The translations under genes and the position numbers were made by a program. From Herpetosiphon gulosus (GTDB taxonomy: Bacteria > Chloroflexota > Chloroflexia > Chloroflexales > Herpetosiphonaceae): DNA of 64,000 nucleotides. Location: contig NZ_BAABRU010000015.1 in NCBI RefSeq assembly GCF_039545135.1, positions 79,576 through 143,575 on the forward strand. Reading direction: 5' to 3'. The notes under the pieces were generated by a model, which did not search any database, was not told the DNA's origin, and worked only from the letters and a program-made list of their open reading frames with translations. Of the stretch, positions 1 through 7,863 are shown piece after piece (within the stretch, counting starts at the first letter, position 1; every line of letters starts with the position of its first letter).

Positions 1-123
1 CGCATCCCAGAAGCCAGCCCAATCGAGGCCATTAAACGACCACCACAAAAAGAATGCACTAATCGCGATTCCAAACCATAATTTTGGTCGTCGCACAGCG
101 TCCTCCACCATGCTAGTAGCCAT
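1..123 (-). CDS. Lysylphosphatidylglycerol synthase/UPF0104-type membrane protein, N-terminal fragment
   Basis: Only the first 41 codons are inside the window; the gene runs off the left edge. The reading starts MATSMVEDAVRRPKLW and continues into a hydrophobic helix (IAISAFFLWW) followed by NGLDWAGFWDA. This helix plus G-L-D-W pattern is typical of the first membrane segment of the lysylphosphatidylglycerol synthase transmembrane (UPF0104, flippase-like) family. The ATG at 123 is the first start after an in-frame stop upstream; a second ATG lies four codons in, and neither has a clear ribosome site. A complete member of the same family lies at 1866-2852, so this may be a paralogue. The assignment rests on a short stretch. 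Confidence 0.6.
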   Translation of the reverse strand, partial: MATSMVEDAVRRPKLWFGIAISAFFLWWSFNGLDWAGFWDA

Positions 124-170
124 TGCTACCAGCCGTACTTCAATGTCAATGCTGCGATGTGTGCCGCGCT

Positions 171-189
171 GTGTGATATAGCATCACAC
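171..189. promoter_or_regulatory. Inverted repeat GTGTGAT-N5-ATCACAC, possible operator
   Basis: Perfect 7-base inverted repeat with a 5-base spacer, about 48 bases upstream of the leftmost gene's start. Its size and symmetry suit a dimeric helix-turn-helix regulator. No regulator can be named, and it may be a chance palindrome. Confidence 0.3.
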
Positions 190-491
190 CACACACCCAA
201 CTTAAGATCATAGCCGATCGGCGACAAGACTGCAAATAGCCCAATAGGTTGAGTTTTGCCACTCACTAGCACTATTTTGGCTAGGTCTGATTGTCATTAA
301 TTAATCGCAGCCAATTGCCAAACTGGATTAATTAAATGACACTGGTTGTCACACCAAAACCATATACTCAGGCCAGCAAACGCAATAAAAGCCCATTTCG
401 TTAACAAATAGGCCTTGATTATAACGAACGTTTGTGCTAAAATATTCGTTACTGGGTTATCGACAACGTACCATAGAAAGCGAGTACATCC
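190..491. other. AT-rich intergenic region with two inverted repeats
   Basis: No gene is visible between the leftmost gene and the small ORF at 492. The region carries an imperfect palindrome with arms at 295-306 (CATTAATTAATC) and 326-338 (GATTAATTAAATG), and a second dyad TGACA-N5-TGTCA at 337-351. They lie about 140-200 bases upstream of the small gene and could be regulator sites. No certain promoter boxes were assigned. Confidence 0.35.
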
Positions 492-647
492 ATGTATCGC
501 AAAATGATTGTATATGATCGAAAGACTGGCGATTTTGCTATGTATCTTGATGGGGAATTAGTCGGTTATGCTCCAACCTACCTCGAAGCTGAAACGCGGC
601 TCAATCAATTAGTCTATCAACTGCTCACCAAAACTGGCGCAGCCTAA
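492..647 (+). CDS. Small conserved-type hypothetical protein, 51 aa
   Basis: A 51-codon ORF beginning MYRKMIVYDRKTGDFAMYLDGE. It reads as a compact folded domain: a short strand, a turn (DRKTGD), a second strand with YLDGELVGYA, then an amphipathic helix (YLEAETRLNQLVYQLL). I recall similar YLDGELVGxAxTYxEAE small proteins from Chloroflexota and Actinobacteria, with no known function. The ORF is followed within 10 bases by a strong hairpin terminator, which supports it being a real transcription unit. No clear Shine-Dalgarno sequence is seen apart from a weak AAGCGAG. Function unknown. Confidence 0.6.
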   Translation: MYRKMIVYDRKTGDFAMYLDGELVGYAPTYLEAETRLNQLVYQLLTKTGAA

Positions 648-653
648 AATACA

Positions 654-681
654 ACAACCCACGGTATTTGCCGTGGGTTGT
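654..681. terminator. Bidirectional hairpin terminator
   Basis: Perfect 11-base stem ACAACCCACGG / CCGTGGGTTGT with a six-base loop. It lies between the stop of the small gene at 647 and the stop of the convergent lipoprotein gene at 692. A T-rich flank (TGTATTTTAG) follows the stem on the minus strand, so it probably serves mainly the lipoprotein gene and also the plus-strand gene. Confidence 0.7.
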
Positions 682-691
682 CGGTTTAAGT

Positions 692-1882
692 TTAGAATGA
701 AACTTGAATTAAGGTTGGTTTGAGTCGATTGGTGGGGTAATCAACTCCTTCATGGGCGACACCAGCATAAAATGTCATGCGATCTTCGCGCTGTTTGATT
801 TGCACGCGCCCAATAATTGTAGCTTCTTCGCCTGGATACAGGTAATCAAATTTGTTAGGGTCGTACCATTGCTCGGGGCTGCGCGGCGAGATTGCCCAAC
901 GGAAGGGGTAGCGAAAACCTGAACCGCCATTGCCATCCCAATCGATTGCCACCCGCCACAAGCCACCACCAAGGTTAGCATATTGTTCGTTTTCAATCGA
1001 CGAATAGCTTTGGTTGGTGCTGTAGGTGTAGCCTGAAGCCGGGCCAAAGGTGCGCAAAGCCACATCGCTATTATTTTTAACCTTGAACGTGACGGTGATC
1101 AGATCATTTAATAAGATCTGCTCGGGGCCAATTTCAACGCTGAGCACATCGAGCGCCCCGATCCCAGCACTGCTAAGGGTTACATCACCACGCTTGGTCA
1201 CGCGGTTGCCACGACCATCATCAGCTCGCAATTCATATTGATAGATGCCAGCCGCTAAAATACCGCCAACTACAGGCCGCCCCGACCAAGCCTCGCTATG
1301 TTCGCCCAAGCCTTGTAACTCACGATTGAGAATTGGATAGCGCGTCGCATTACTTGGGTCAATCACATCCAATGAGACGGTTGCGGTAATTGGCAAACGA
1401 TACGAGAAGGTTGTAAAATCTTCGACTGCATCATCATTTGGCGAAAATGGATTGGGCGTAACCCGCAGATCATACACATCAAAGCTATCGCTTGGCGCTT
1501 GATCGATTTGCAAATTCAGCCGTTGAGCCGCAGCATTTTCGGCTTCAACTACCACCGTGTAACTACCACTGGGCAATAAACGATTCGTATCTGCATCAAC
1601 TGGCACACTGCCATCGAACAGCACTTGATACGAATCCTTGGATGGCTCGCGGGTAACTGCTTGACGCAACGCATAACGCTCGCCAGCACTGGTTTCGAGC
1701 CAAATCGAAACCTTGGTTGGTTGCCCAACTAGATAGCTGATTGTGGTGGTGCGCGGACCAGTATTCAAGTTGATAATTGACTCGCTGAGCGTCACTTCGC
1801 CAAGCGTTGCGCCTGAGCCACAGCCAATTAAGAGTACCAAGCCAAATCCTAAACCGAATAAATAATTAAGCTTCTTTCGCAA
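692..1882 (-). CDS. Lipoprotein with FlgD-like Ig domain, 396 aa
   Basis: The N-terminus has two lysines, a hydrophobic stretch and a lipobox (LLIGC, Cys21), so it should be lipid-anchored outside the membrane. Residues about 135-235 begin with TPNPFSPNDD and end with GIYQYELRADDGRGN. That is the pattern of FlgD-type Ig-like domains, which also close many secreted proteins. The last 150 residues look like a second beta domain (ITVTFKVKNNSDVALRTFG), resembling BsuPI-type intracellular proteinase-inhibitor folds. No catalytic motif is visible. The start codon overlaps the end of the upstream membrane-protein gene by 17 bases, so the two are probably translationally coupled. Function unknown; an extracellular binding or structural role is likely. 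Confidence 0.7.
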   Translation of the reverse strand: MRKKLNYLFGLGFGLVLLIGCGSGATLGEVTLSESIINLNTGPRTTTISYLVGQPTKVSIWLETSAGERYALRQAVTREPSKDSYQVLFDGSVPVDADTNRLLPSGSYTVVVEAENAAAQRLNLQIDQAPSDSFDVYDLRVTPNPFSPNDDAVEDFTTFSYRLPITATVSLDVIDPSNATRYPILNRELQGLGEHSEAWSGRPVVGGILAAGIYQYELRADDGRGNRVTKRGDVTLSSAGIGALDVLSVEIGPEQILLNDLITVTFKVKNNSDVALRTFGPASGYTYSTNQSYSSIENEQYANLGGGLWRVAIDWDGNGGSGFRYPFRWAISPRSPEQWYDPNKFDYLYPGEEATIIGRVQIKQREDRMTFYAGVAHEGVDYPTNRLKPTLIQVSF

Positions 1883-2852
1883 GATTGGTTGCCTCCGACT
1901 CGATCAGGCCATAACGATGGGCGAAGATGCTCATTGCCACAATCCCCAACAACACGCCAAACCACAAGGTGCAAAAGCGAATCACAATCGTGGCGGCGGT
2001 TGCAGCGCCCTCGCCTAATTTGACCAAGGTGGTAATCAATAAGGTGCTGGAAACTTCTGAAGCTCCCAAACCACCTGGTAAGAATGATACCAGACCAAAT
2101 AGCGTCGAGGCGGCAAAAATAAAGGTCGATTGTAACAAAAGTGATCCAGATGCTTCGGCTCCAAAGCCACGTAGCACATAATACATGGCCACACATTCGC
2201 CAGCCCACGACACCACCGAAATAATCGTCGAGACCACCAATAAACGTCCGCTGAGCAATTCGGCGCTGCTTTCATAAAAGCTATGCAATGGTTTGGCAAA
2301 ACGAGCCAAGCGCCCACGTTCCAACCAAGCAATAAAACCGAGGGCAATTCGGCGATTTTGGAACAACGCCAAACCAAGCACACTCAAAATCACCAGCACC
2401 ACAAATACTGGGCGAGCTGGCGGATACAACGCTAAGCCTGTGGCCATCAGCAACAGCATCGCCAAGCCATCGGTCAAGCGTTCGGCCAGCACAATTGGCG
2501 CTGAGCGGCTGATTGGCGTGCCATTCAAGCGTTTAAGCAAGCCCGATTTAAGTACCTCGCCAACTTTGCCGGGCGTGACCGCCATCACCATACCAGCGGT
2601 AAACAGCAAAGCACTTTGGCCATAACTTACATTCGTGCCTTGACCTAGCTTGCGCAGATAGTAATCCCACTTGAGCCAGCGCAACACATAATTGAAAATC
2701 GTAAAGCCCAGCACTGCTGGTAGCATCAGCCAATTAAAGGTACTGAGGCTATCACCAACTTTGCCAATATCGCTAAACAGGGCTAGGCCAAGCATCACAA
2801 TCACGCCCAGCACCACTGAAATAACCACTTTTGAACGTAATGATTTATCCAC
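1866..2852 (-). CDS. Lysylphosphatidylglycerol synthase TM/UPF0104 flippase-like membrane protein, 328 aa
   Basis: An integral membrane protein with about eight hydrophobic helices and the family hallmark FLPGGLGASEVSSTLL near residue 255. It starts at GTG (2852), preceded at good spacing by AAGGAG. Family members are the transmembrane half of MprF-like proteins, which move modified lipids between leaflets; many stand-alone members have no assigned substrate. The C-terminal lysyltransferase domain of MprF is absent, so this is a stand-alone transporter-like unit. It is followed by an overlapping lipoprotein gene, suggesting a shared envelope role. The gene is divergent from the sulfonate operon. 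Confidence 0.8.
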   Translation of the reverse strand: MDKSLRSKVVISVVLGVIVMLGLALFSDIGKVGDSLSTFNWLMLPAVLGFTIFNYVLRWLKWDYYLRKLGQGTNVSYGQSALLFTAGMVMAVTPGKVGEVLKSGLLKRLNGTPISRSAPIVLAERLTDGLAMLLLMATGLALYPPARPVFVVLVILSVLGLALFQNRRIALGFIAWLERGRLARFAKPLHSFYESSAELLSGRLLVVSTIISVVSWAGECVAMYYVLRGFGAEASGSLLLQSTFIFAASTLFGLVSFLPGGLGASEVSSTLLITTLVKLGEGAATAATIVIRFCTLWFGVLLGIVAMSIFAHRYGLIESEATNLAKEA

Positions 2853-2931
2853 ACAAGCTCCTTAGGCCAGGTATTGTTCGGGTTTTTGATCACAACGTCT
2901 GATTATACTCCATCCCTCATGGCCTTGATTT

Positions 2932-2986
2932 GGAACCAGCTTGTTACCAGCATGGAACCTTTTTCGGAACCTCGGCTACCTATACT
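2932..2986 (+). promoter_or_regulatory. Candidate control region of the ssu operon
   Basis: Three direct copies of GGAACC (2932-2937, 2954-2959, 2966-2971) lie just upstream of a TATACT box at 2981-2986, about 50 bases before ssuE. The repeats could be half-sites for a sulfur-responsive regulator. There is no good -35 match, which would fit an activator-dependent promoter. This is read from position and repetition only. Confidence 0.3.
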
Positions 2987-3034
2987 AGCAATTGTTAAGT
3001 ATTCTTATCAAGAAAGTCATCAAAGAGGTGTGTG

Positions 3035-3589
3035 GTGGTTGATGTGGTTACTTTAGCGGGAAGTCCAGCGCCCCGCTCAACAGCAGCAGCACTTTTGGAG
3101 CATTCCAAAACAATTTTAGAGCGCCATGCACTGGTAGTTAAATCGATGAGTGTGCGTGATATTCCACCCGAGGAATTAATCGGCCAAGCCCAATTTAGCC
3201 CAGCAGTGCGCCATTATAGCCAACTGATTCGCCAAGCAGGGGCATTAATTGTGGCAACGCCAGTTTACAAGGATACTTATGCTGAATTATTACGGGCCTG
3301 GCTTAATTTACTTCCAGCAGGAATTCTACGGAATACGCTGGTATTGCCAATAATCACTGGTTCATCGGCGCGAACCGAAGCCCAAATCTATACTGACTTG
3401 GCAGCGCGCTTTCGCCAACTTGGAGCTAAGCATATTATTCCAAGCCTGTTTGCGGCTGAGCAGCAAATTCAGCTGATCGGATCAAAATTACCACCACGGA
3501 TTCATCGCAGTTTAGAAGAACGCTTGGGGCTAGCACTTGATGATATCGCCCAGCAATTAGGGGTTTTGCCATTGGTAGCAGTGGCCTAA
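3035..3589 (+). CDS. ssuE: NAD(P)H-dependent FMN reductase, SsuE family
   Basis: About 184 residues in the flavodoxin-like NADPH-dependent FMN reductase fold. It begins VDVVTLAGSPAPRSTAAALL, with the family's phosphate-binding GSPxxxS loop. ATPVYKDTYAELLRAWLNLLP is the conserved second flavin-contact region (TPVY...). SsuE reduces FMN and hands FMNH2 to the monooxygenase SsuD, which lies two genes on. E. coli SsuE is of similar size (191 aa). Both GTG at 3032 and GTG at 3035 are possible; 3035 gives six bases of spacing from AGAGG. It is the first gene of the ssuEADCB operon, and ssuA follows after ten bases. Confidence 0.85.
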   Translation: MVDVVTLAGSPAPRSTAAALLEHSKTILERHALVVKSMSVRDIPPEELIGQAQFSPAVRHYSQLIRQAGALIVATPVYKDTYAELLRAWLNLLPAGILRNTLVLPIITGSSARTEAQIYTDLAARFRQLGAKHIIPSLFAAEQQIQLIGSKLPPRIHRSLEERLGLALDDIAQQLGVLPLVAVA

Positions 3590-3599
3590 GGAGCAGATC

Positions 3600-4592
3600 A
3601 TGGCACGCCGTTTTTCAATTGGTTGGCACCGTTTGGCCTTGGCTTTAATCGTAGGGCTTTTGGCAAGCTGTGGCTCCACCAGCAATGATGCTGCTTCAGA
3701 TGGACAAACGAGCACCCGCAGCCTACGGATCGGCTATCAAAAAGGTGGCTCGTTGCCAATTCTCAAGGGCAACGGCACTCTTGAGAATCGGCTCAGGGAT
3801 GTCAAGGTCGAATGGATTGAGTTTGCCGCTGGGCCGCCATTGCTCGAAGCGCTGAATACAGGCAGCATCGATCTTGGTTCGACTGGCCAAACCCCGCCGA
3901 TTTTTGCCCAAGCTGCTGGTACGCCATTGGTTTATGTCGCTTCGGTCGCGGCTTCGCCAACTGGTCAAGCCTTACTTGTGCCTAAAGATTCACCAATTCA
4001 AAGTGTCAGCGAACTCAAGGGCAAAAAAGTTGCCTTCGCCAAAGGTTCGAGCGCCCATTATTTTGCGATTGATGTTTTACGCGAAGCAGGCTTGCAATAC
4101 AGCGAGATTGAGCCAGCATTTCTAACTCCGCCCGATGCGCGGCCTGCCTTCGATGGTGGCAGCGTCGATGCTTGGATTATTTGGGAACCCTATTTGACGA
4201 TTGCGCTCAAGGCAACCGATGCGCGAGTTTTGCACGATGGATCGAGCCTTGCGCCCAGCCATAGCTATTACTTAGCAGCCAAAAGCTTTGCCGAGCAACA
4301 TCCCGATCTGGTCAGCGCAACCTTAGAAGAAATTCAAAAAGTTGAGCAATGGTCGCAGCAAGAACCCCAAGCAGTTGCCAAGATTCTGGCCCCAGTGATT
4401 GGGGTAGATGCGGCAATCTTAGAAGAAGTGGCCAAAAAACAGGCCTTTGGGCTTAGCCCAATCAATGACACAATTGTCAATGAGCAGCAACAAATTGCCG
4501 ATACCTTTTTTGAATTAGGCTTAATTCCCAAAAAGGTCAGCATTCGCGAAGCAATTTGGACGTGGCAACCAGCCCAAGCCAGCGCTCAGTAG
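3600..4592 (+). CDS. ssuA: Aliphatic sulfonate ABC transporter substrate-binding lipoprotein
   Basis: 330 residues with a signal peptide ending in LLASCGS, a lipobox, so the protein is anchored outside the membrane. The mature part starts with LRIGYQKGGSLPILKGNG. It shows the conserved ALNTGSIDLGSTGQTPP and EWIEFAAGPPLLEAL segments of the SsuA/TauA NitT family, and DAWIIWEPY near residue 195. It captures alkanesulfonates for the SsuBC importer. A good ribosome site (AAGGAG) precedes the ATG, ten bases after ssuE. The substrate is inferred from the surrounding sulfonate genes, since sequence alone does not separate sulfonate, taurine and nitrate binders. Confidence 0.85.
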   Translation: MARRFSIGWHRLALALIVGLLASCGSTSNDAASDGQTSTRSLRIGYQKGGSLPILKGNGTLENRLRDVKVEWIEFAAGPPLLEALNTGSIDLGSTGQTPPIFAQAAGTPLVYVASVAASPTGQALLVPKDSPIQSVSELKGKKVAFAKGSSAHYFAIDVLREAGLQYSEIEPAFLTPPDARPAFDGGSVDAWIIWEPYLTIALKATDARVLHDGSSLAPSHSYYLAAKSFAEQHPDLVSATLEEIQKVEQWSQQEPQAVAKILAPVIGVDAAILEEVAKKQAFGLSPINDTIVNEQQQIADTFFELGLIPKKVSIREAIWTWQPAQASAQ

Positions 4593-4626
4593 CGTCGATC
4601 TGTATAATCATCAGTGATGATTTCCT

Positions 4627-4669
4627 GCTGTCGTTGGTGTTCGCTGGGGTGGTGTGACCCAACGACAGC
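4627..4669 (+). other. Intercistronic hairpin between ssuA and ssuD
   Basis: Arms GCTGTCGTTGG (4627-4637) and CCAACGACAGC (4659-4669) form an 11-base stem with a 21-base loop. No T-run follows, so it is unlikely to be a simple terminator. It may stabilise the ssuEA message or set different expression of the two halves of the operon. It ends 26 bases before the chosen ssuD start. Confidence 0.5.
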
Positions 4670-4695
4670 GCTCATTGATAAAGGAGCTTGGCTCG

Positions 4696-5844
4696 ATGGA
4701 AATCCTATGGTTTATTCCAACCCACGGCGATGGGCGCTATCTTGCCTCGACCGTGGCCAGCCGCTCGACAACGTTTCCCTATTTGCGCCAAATTGCCCAG
4801 GCAGTCGATGAATTGGGCTTTACGGGGGCATTGCTACCAACTGGCCATTATTGCGAAGATGCGTGGGTCTTGGCCTCGGCACTATCAGCAGTCACGCGCC
4901 AGATGAAATTTTTGGTGGCAATTCGCCCAGGCCTCATGCTACCTGGCCCCGCTGTACGCATGGCTTCAACCTTCGATCGCATCTCAAACGGACGCTTGTT
5001 GATCAATGTGGTTGCTGGTGGTGATAGCGCCGAAGTTGCCAGCGATGGCTTGCATCTTGACCATGATCAACGTTATGCCCTGACCGACGAATTTTTGGAA
5101 GTTTGGCGGCGTGTGTTGGCTGGCGAACATGTAACCCTCGAAGGCCAACATATTCATGTGACCGATGGCAAATTACTGTTACCGCCAGTTCAACAACCGC
5201 ATCCGCCGCTCTATTTTGGTGGCTCCTCGCCAGCAGCGCTCGAAGTTGCCGCCAAACATGTGGATGTCTACCTGACTTGGGGCGAGCCGCCAGCCCAAGT
5301 TGCCGAGAAAATTGCCCAAGTTCGGGCTTTGGCTGCCAAGCATGGCCGCACGCTGCGTTTCGGCATGCGCATGCATGTGATCGTGCGCGAAACCAACCAA
5401 GCCGCTTGGGATGCCGCCAACGATCTGATTCGTTATGTTGATGATGCGGCAATTGCCAATGCTCAAGCCGCCTTTGCCAAGATGGACTCAGTTGGTCAAA
5501 AGCGCATGCAAGCCTTGCATAATGGCAATCGCAACCAACTTGAAGTTAGTCCGAATTTGTGGGCGGGCGTTGGCTTAGTGCGCGGTGGTGCAGGCACAGC
5601 CCTCGTCGGCGATGCTGGAACTGTCGCTGAACGCATGCTCGAATACAACGAACTAGGCATCGATACCTTTGTGCTTTCAGGCTATCCCCATTTGGAAGAA
5701 GCCTATCGCGTGGCTGAATTGTTGTTCCCACGCTTGCCCTTGGGCAGCAAACCAACTCCGCCAGCCAACCAAACTGGGATCTTTGGCGAACTGTTGCAGT
5801 TGCATGAGTTTTCGCGGCGCGAGCCAGCCCCAACTGGGCAGTAG
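4696..5844 (+). CDS. ssuD: FMNH2-dependent alkanesulfonate monooxygenase
   Basis: 382 residues, matching the usual SsuD length of about 380. It starts [16 protein letters not shown], the standard SsuD N-terminus, and continues with [27 protein letters not shown] and [11 protein letters not shown], all hallmarks of the bacterial luciferase-like family. The enzyme uses FMNH2 and O2 to split alkanesulfonates into aldehyde and sulfite. The ATG at 4696 is chosen over an in-frame ATG 14 codons upstream because AAAGGAG sits eight bases before it and the upstream start would lie in a hairpin. The FMNH2 comes from SsuE in the same operon. Confidence 0.92.
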   Translation: MEILWFIPTHGDGRYLASTVASRSTTFPYLRQIAQAVDELGFTGALLPTGHYCEDAWVLASALSAVTRQMKFLVAIRPGLMLPGPAVRMASTFDRISNGRLLINVVAGGDSAEVASDGLHLDHDQRYALTDEFLEVWRRVLAGEHVTLEGQHIHVTDGKLLLPPVQQPHPPLYFGGSSPAALEVAAKHVDVYLTWGEPPAQVAEKIAQVRALAAKHGRTLRFGMRMHVIVRETNQAAWDAANDLIRYVDDAAIANAQAAFAKMDSVGQKRMQALHNGNRNQLEVSPNLWAGVGLVRGGAGTALVGDAGTVAERMLEYNELGIDTFVLSGYPHLEEAYRVAELLFPRLPLGSKPTPPANQTGIFGELLQLHEFSRREPAPTGQ

Positions 5845-5993
5845 TTGTAGGGATCAGGGGCTATTGATCCACGAAGGACACGAAGAACACGAATGGCAAT
5901 TCAATCATCAATCTGTGGAATTCGTGCTCTTCGTGGCTAAAAAACTTTATGCTGATCCCTAGACCCTGACCCCTAAAATAAGGAGCCTTAGCA
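5845..5993. repeat. Dispersed palindromic repeat inside the ssu operon
   Basis: The 149-base gap between ssuD and ssuC holds two repeat words found elsewhere in the window. The outer pair is a GGGATCAGGGGCTA-like arm (about 5850) facing GATCCCTAGACCCTGACCCC (about 5955). The inner pair is CCACGAAGGACACGAAG (about 5870) facing TTCGTGCTCTTCGTGG (5921-5937). The whole can fold into a long hairpin in the operon message. No gene lies here. Confidence 0.7.
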
Positions 5994-6809
5994 ATGGCAT
6001 TGGCGATTGAACAACCAACAACCACGCCGCGCTCAGCCAAACGGCTGCAATTACGCCAATTAGGCCAACGCTGGCTCCCATGGCTGGTGCCAATTGTGCT
6101 AATTGGAGTCTGGCAACTTGCAGCAACGATTGGCTGGTTGAGTGCTCGCGTCTTGCCAGCACCCAGCACAATTCTGCAAACAACCTGGGAGCTTTTGCTG
6201 CACCAGAATTTGCTTGGCGATATTGCAGTTAGCACCCGTCGGGCGCTGTTTGGTTTAGCAATTGGCGGCAGCCTTGGCTTTATCTTTGGCCTGCTGAATG
6301 GCACATTTCCAACTAGTGAGCGCCTGTTTGATAGCACCTTTCAAATGATTCGCAATATTCCCCATTTGGCGTTGCTGCCATTGGTGATTTTATGGTTTGG
6401 CATTGGCGAAACATCACGCCTATTTTTGGTAGCTTTTGGCGTGTTCTTCCCGCTGTATCTGAATACCTATCACGGTGTCCGCAGCATTGATCCCAATCTG
6501 CGCGAGATGGGCATTGTTTATGGGTTATCAAAATGGGGCTTGTTTCGCCATATTATTTTTCCTGGAGCCTTACCCTCAATTTTGGTTGGCCTACGCTTTG
6601 CCTTGGGGGTAATGTGGTTGACCTTAATCGTCGCCGAGAGTTTGGCATCGAACGCTGGTATTGGCCATTTGACCATGAATGCCCGCGAATTTATGCAAAC
6701 TGATGTGTTGGTAATGGGCATCGTAATTTATGCTCTGCTCGGCAAATTGGCCGATACAATCGCTCGTTTGATTGAACGCCGCAGCCTTCGTTGGCGCGTT
6801 GGCGCATAA
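5994..6809 (+). CDS. ssuC: Aliphatic sulfonate ABC transporter permease
   Basis: 271 residues with about six membrane helices, of the binding-protein-dependent permease family. The cytoplasmic EAA-like loop lies around residues 205-225, in the stretch LTLIVAESLASNAGIGHLTMNAREFM. The RNIPHLALLPLVILWFGIGE segment is characteristic of the SsuC/TauC/NrtB group. AAGGAG precedes the ATG. It forms the membrane channel for substrate delivered by SsuA, driven by SsuB encoded 27 bases downstream. The N-terminal 20 residues are polar and probably cytoplasmic. Confidence 0.88.
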   Translation: MALAIEQPTTTPRSAKRLQLRQLGQRWLPWLVPIVLIGVWQLAATIGWLSARVLPAPSTILQTTWELLLHQNLLGDIAVSTRRALFGLAIGGSLGFIFGLLNGTFPTSERLFDSTFQMIRNIPHLALLPLVILWFGIGETSRLFLVAFGVFFPLYLNTYHGVRSIDPNLREMGIVYGLSKWGLFRHIIFPGALPSILVGLRFALGVMWLTLIVAESLASNAGIGHLTMNAREFMQTDVLVMGIVIYALLGKLADTIARLIERRSLRWRVGA

Positions 6810-6836
6810 ACAACAAATCTCGTAGGAGTGTGTGTG

Positions 6837-7592
6837 ATGAGTATCCGTGGAGTTGAATTAGGTTTACGTGGCTTGGGCAAGGCAATTGCCAATCGGACAA
6901 TTTTGCACGACATCAACCTTGAGATTAAACCTGGCGAATTTATCGCGATCATCGGCAAAAGTGGCTGTGGCAAAACAACCTTGTTGCGCTTGATTGCAGG
7001 CCTAACCGAGCCAACCATCGGCCAAGTAGCACTCGATAATAGCCCATTGGCAGGCTTGAATCCTGCCGCCCGCGTGATGTTTCAAGATGCGCGTTTATTG
7101 CCTTGGAAGCGAGTTTGGGAGAATGTTGCCCTCGGTTTGCCCAACCTTAATCCTGAACATGCCCTACAAGCCTTGCATCAAGTTGGCCTTGCTGATCGCG
7201 CCTATGATTGGCCATTGGGTTTATCAGGTGGCGAACGTCAACGCTTAGCGCTAGCCCGTGCGATCGCCAATATGCCAAGTTTATTGCTGCTTGATGAACC
7301 ATTTGGTGCACTTGATGCCCTGACACGAATCGAAATGCAGCAATTGGTTGAGCAACTTTGGCGAGCACAGGGCTTCACCGCTATTCTGGTTACCCACGAT
7401 GTTGAAGAAGCGATCGCCTTGGCGGATCGGGTGTTATTGATTCAGAATCAGCATATTGCGCTCAATTTACCGATTCACCTACCACGCAGCCGCCAACGTG
7501 GTAGTGCCGAATTCGCTGCAATCAAAGAGCAATTGCTCGGCGCGATTTTTGGGGCAGGCTATCCATTGACCAGTCGCGTGGTTGGGGCATAA
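6837..7592 (+). CDS. ssuB: Aliphatic sulfonate ABC transporter ATP-binding protein
   Basis: 251 residues with the full ABC ATPase motif set: Walker [11 protein letters not shown]-loop [17 protein letters not shown], signature [14 protein letters not shown], Walker [16 protein letters not shown], and the switch histidine in LVTHDVEEA. The LLPW sequence after the Q-loop is typical of the sulfonate/nitrate/taurine importer group. The ATG at 6837 is preferred to the GTG at 6828, which overlaps the ribosome site TAGGAG. This is the last gene of ssuEADCB and powers uptake through SsuC. Confidence 0.9.
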   Translation: MSIRGVELGLRGLGKAIANRTILHDINLEIKPGEFIAIIGKSGCGKTTLLRLIAGLTEPTIGQVALDNSPLAGLNPAARVMFQDARLLPWKRVWENVALGLPNLNPEHALQALHQVGLADRAYDWPLGLSGGERQRLALARAIANMPSLLLLDEPFGALDALTRIEMQQLVEQLWRAQGFTAILVTHDVEEAIALADRVLLIQNQHIALNLPIHLPRSRQRGSAEFAAIKEQLLGAIFGAGYPLTSRVVGA

Positions 7593-7800
7593 AAGAGCAA
7601 ATAATATAGAACATAGGATTCAGGGGCTAGGGGTCAGGGCTTAGGGTTGAGTTCTGATAGCCATCAATACTTTTCGCCTAAACTCAATATCTAGCTCCTG
7701 AATCCTAAGCCCTGACCCCAACTCTATGCCTCTGCGTTCAATCCCGCTCCCCGAACTCTTTGCTCTCTGTTCTATGTTCTTTGCTCTCTGTTCTATGGTA
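7593..7800. repeat. Intergenic dispersed repeats (AGGGGTCAGGG and TTCTATGTTCTTTG types)
   Basis: No gene is visible in this stretch. Positions 7615-7652 carry AGGATTCAGGGGCTAGGGG and related words. Positions 7681-7721 carry the complementary words CTCCTGAATCC and AAGCCCTGACCCC. From about 7757 there are two tandem copies of TGTTCTATG...TTTGCTCTC, also in inverse form near 7592-7615 (AAGAGCAAATAATATAGAAC). The same words recur after several other genes in the window. Confidence 0.7.
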
Positions 7801-7809
7801 TGCTATAAA
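7801..7809 (+). promoter_or_regulatory. Extended -10 promoter box for queA
   Basis: TGCTATAAA matches the extended -10 pattern TGnTATAAT in eight of nine positions and lies about 55 bases before the queA start. A near-identical context (TATGCTATAA) precedes prfA. Confidence 0.45.
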
Positions 7810-7863
7810 CTCTGAACGAACGCTTATCTATAGCCTATCGCCCATAGCCTATAGCCTATAATC

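Noticed and set aside
2874..3056. A 60-residue plus-strand ORF before ssuE
   Set aside because: It covers the divergent promoter region, overlaps the ssuE start in another frame and shows no protein-like pattern.
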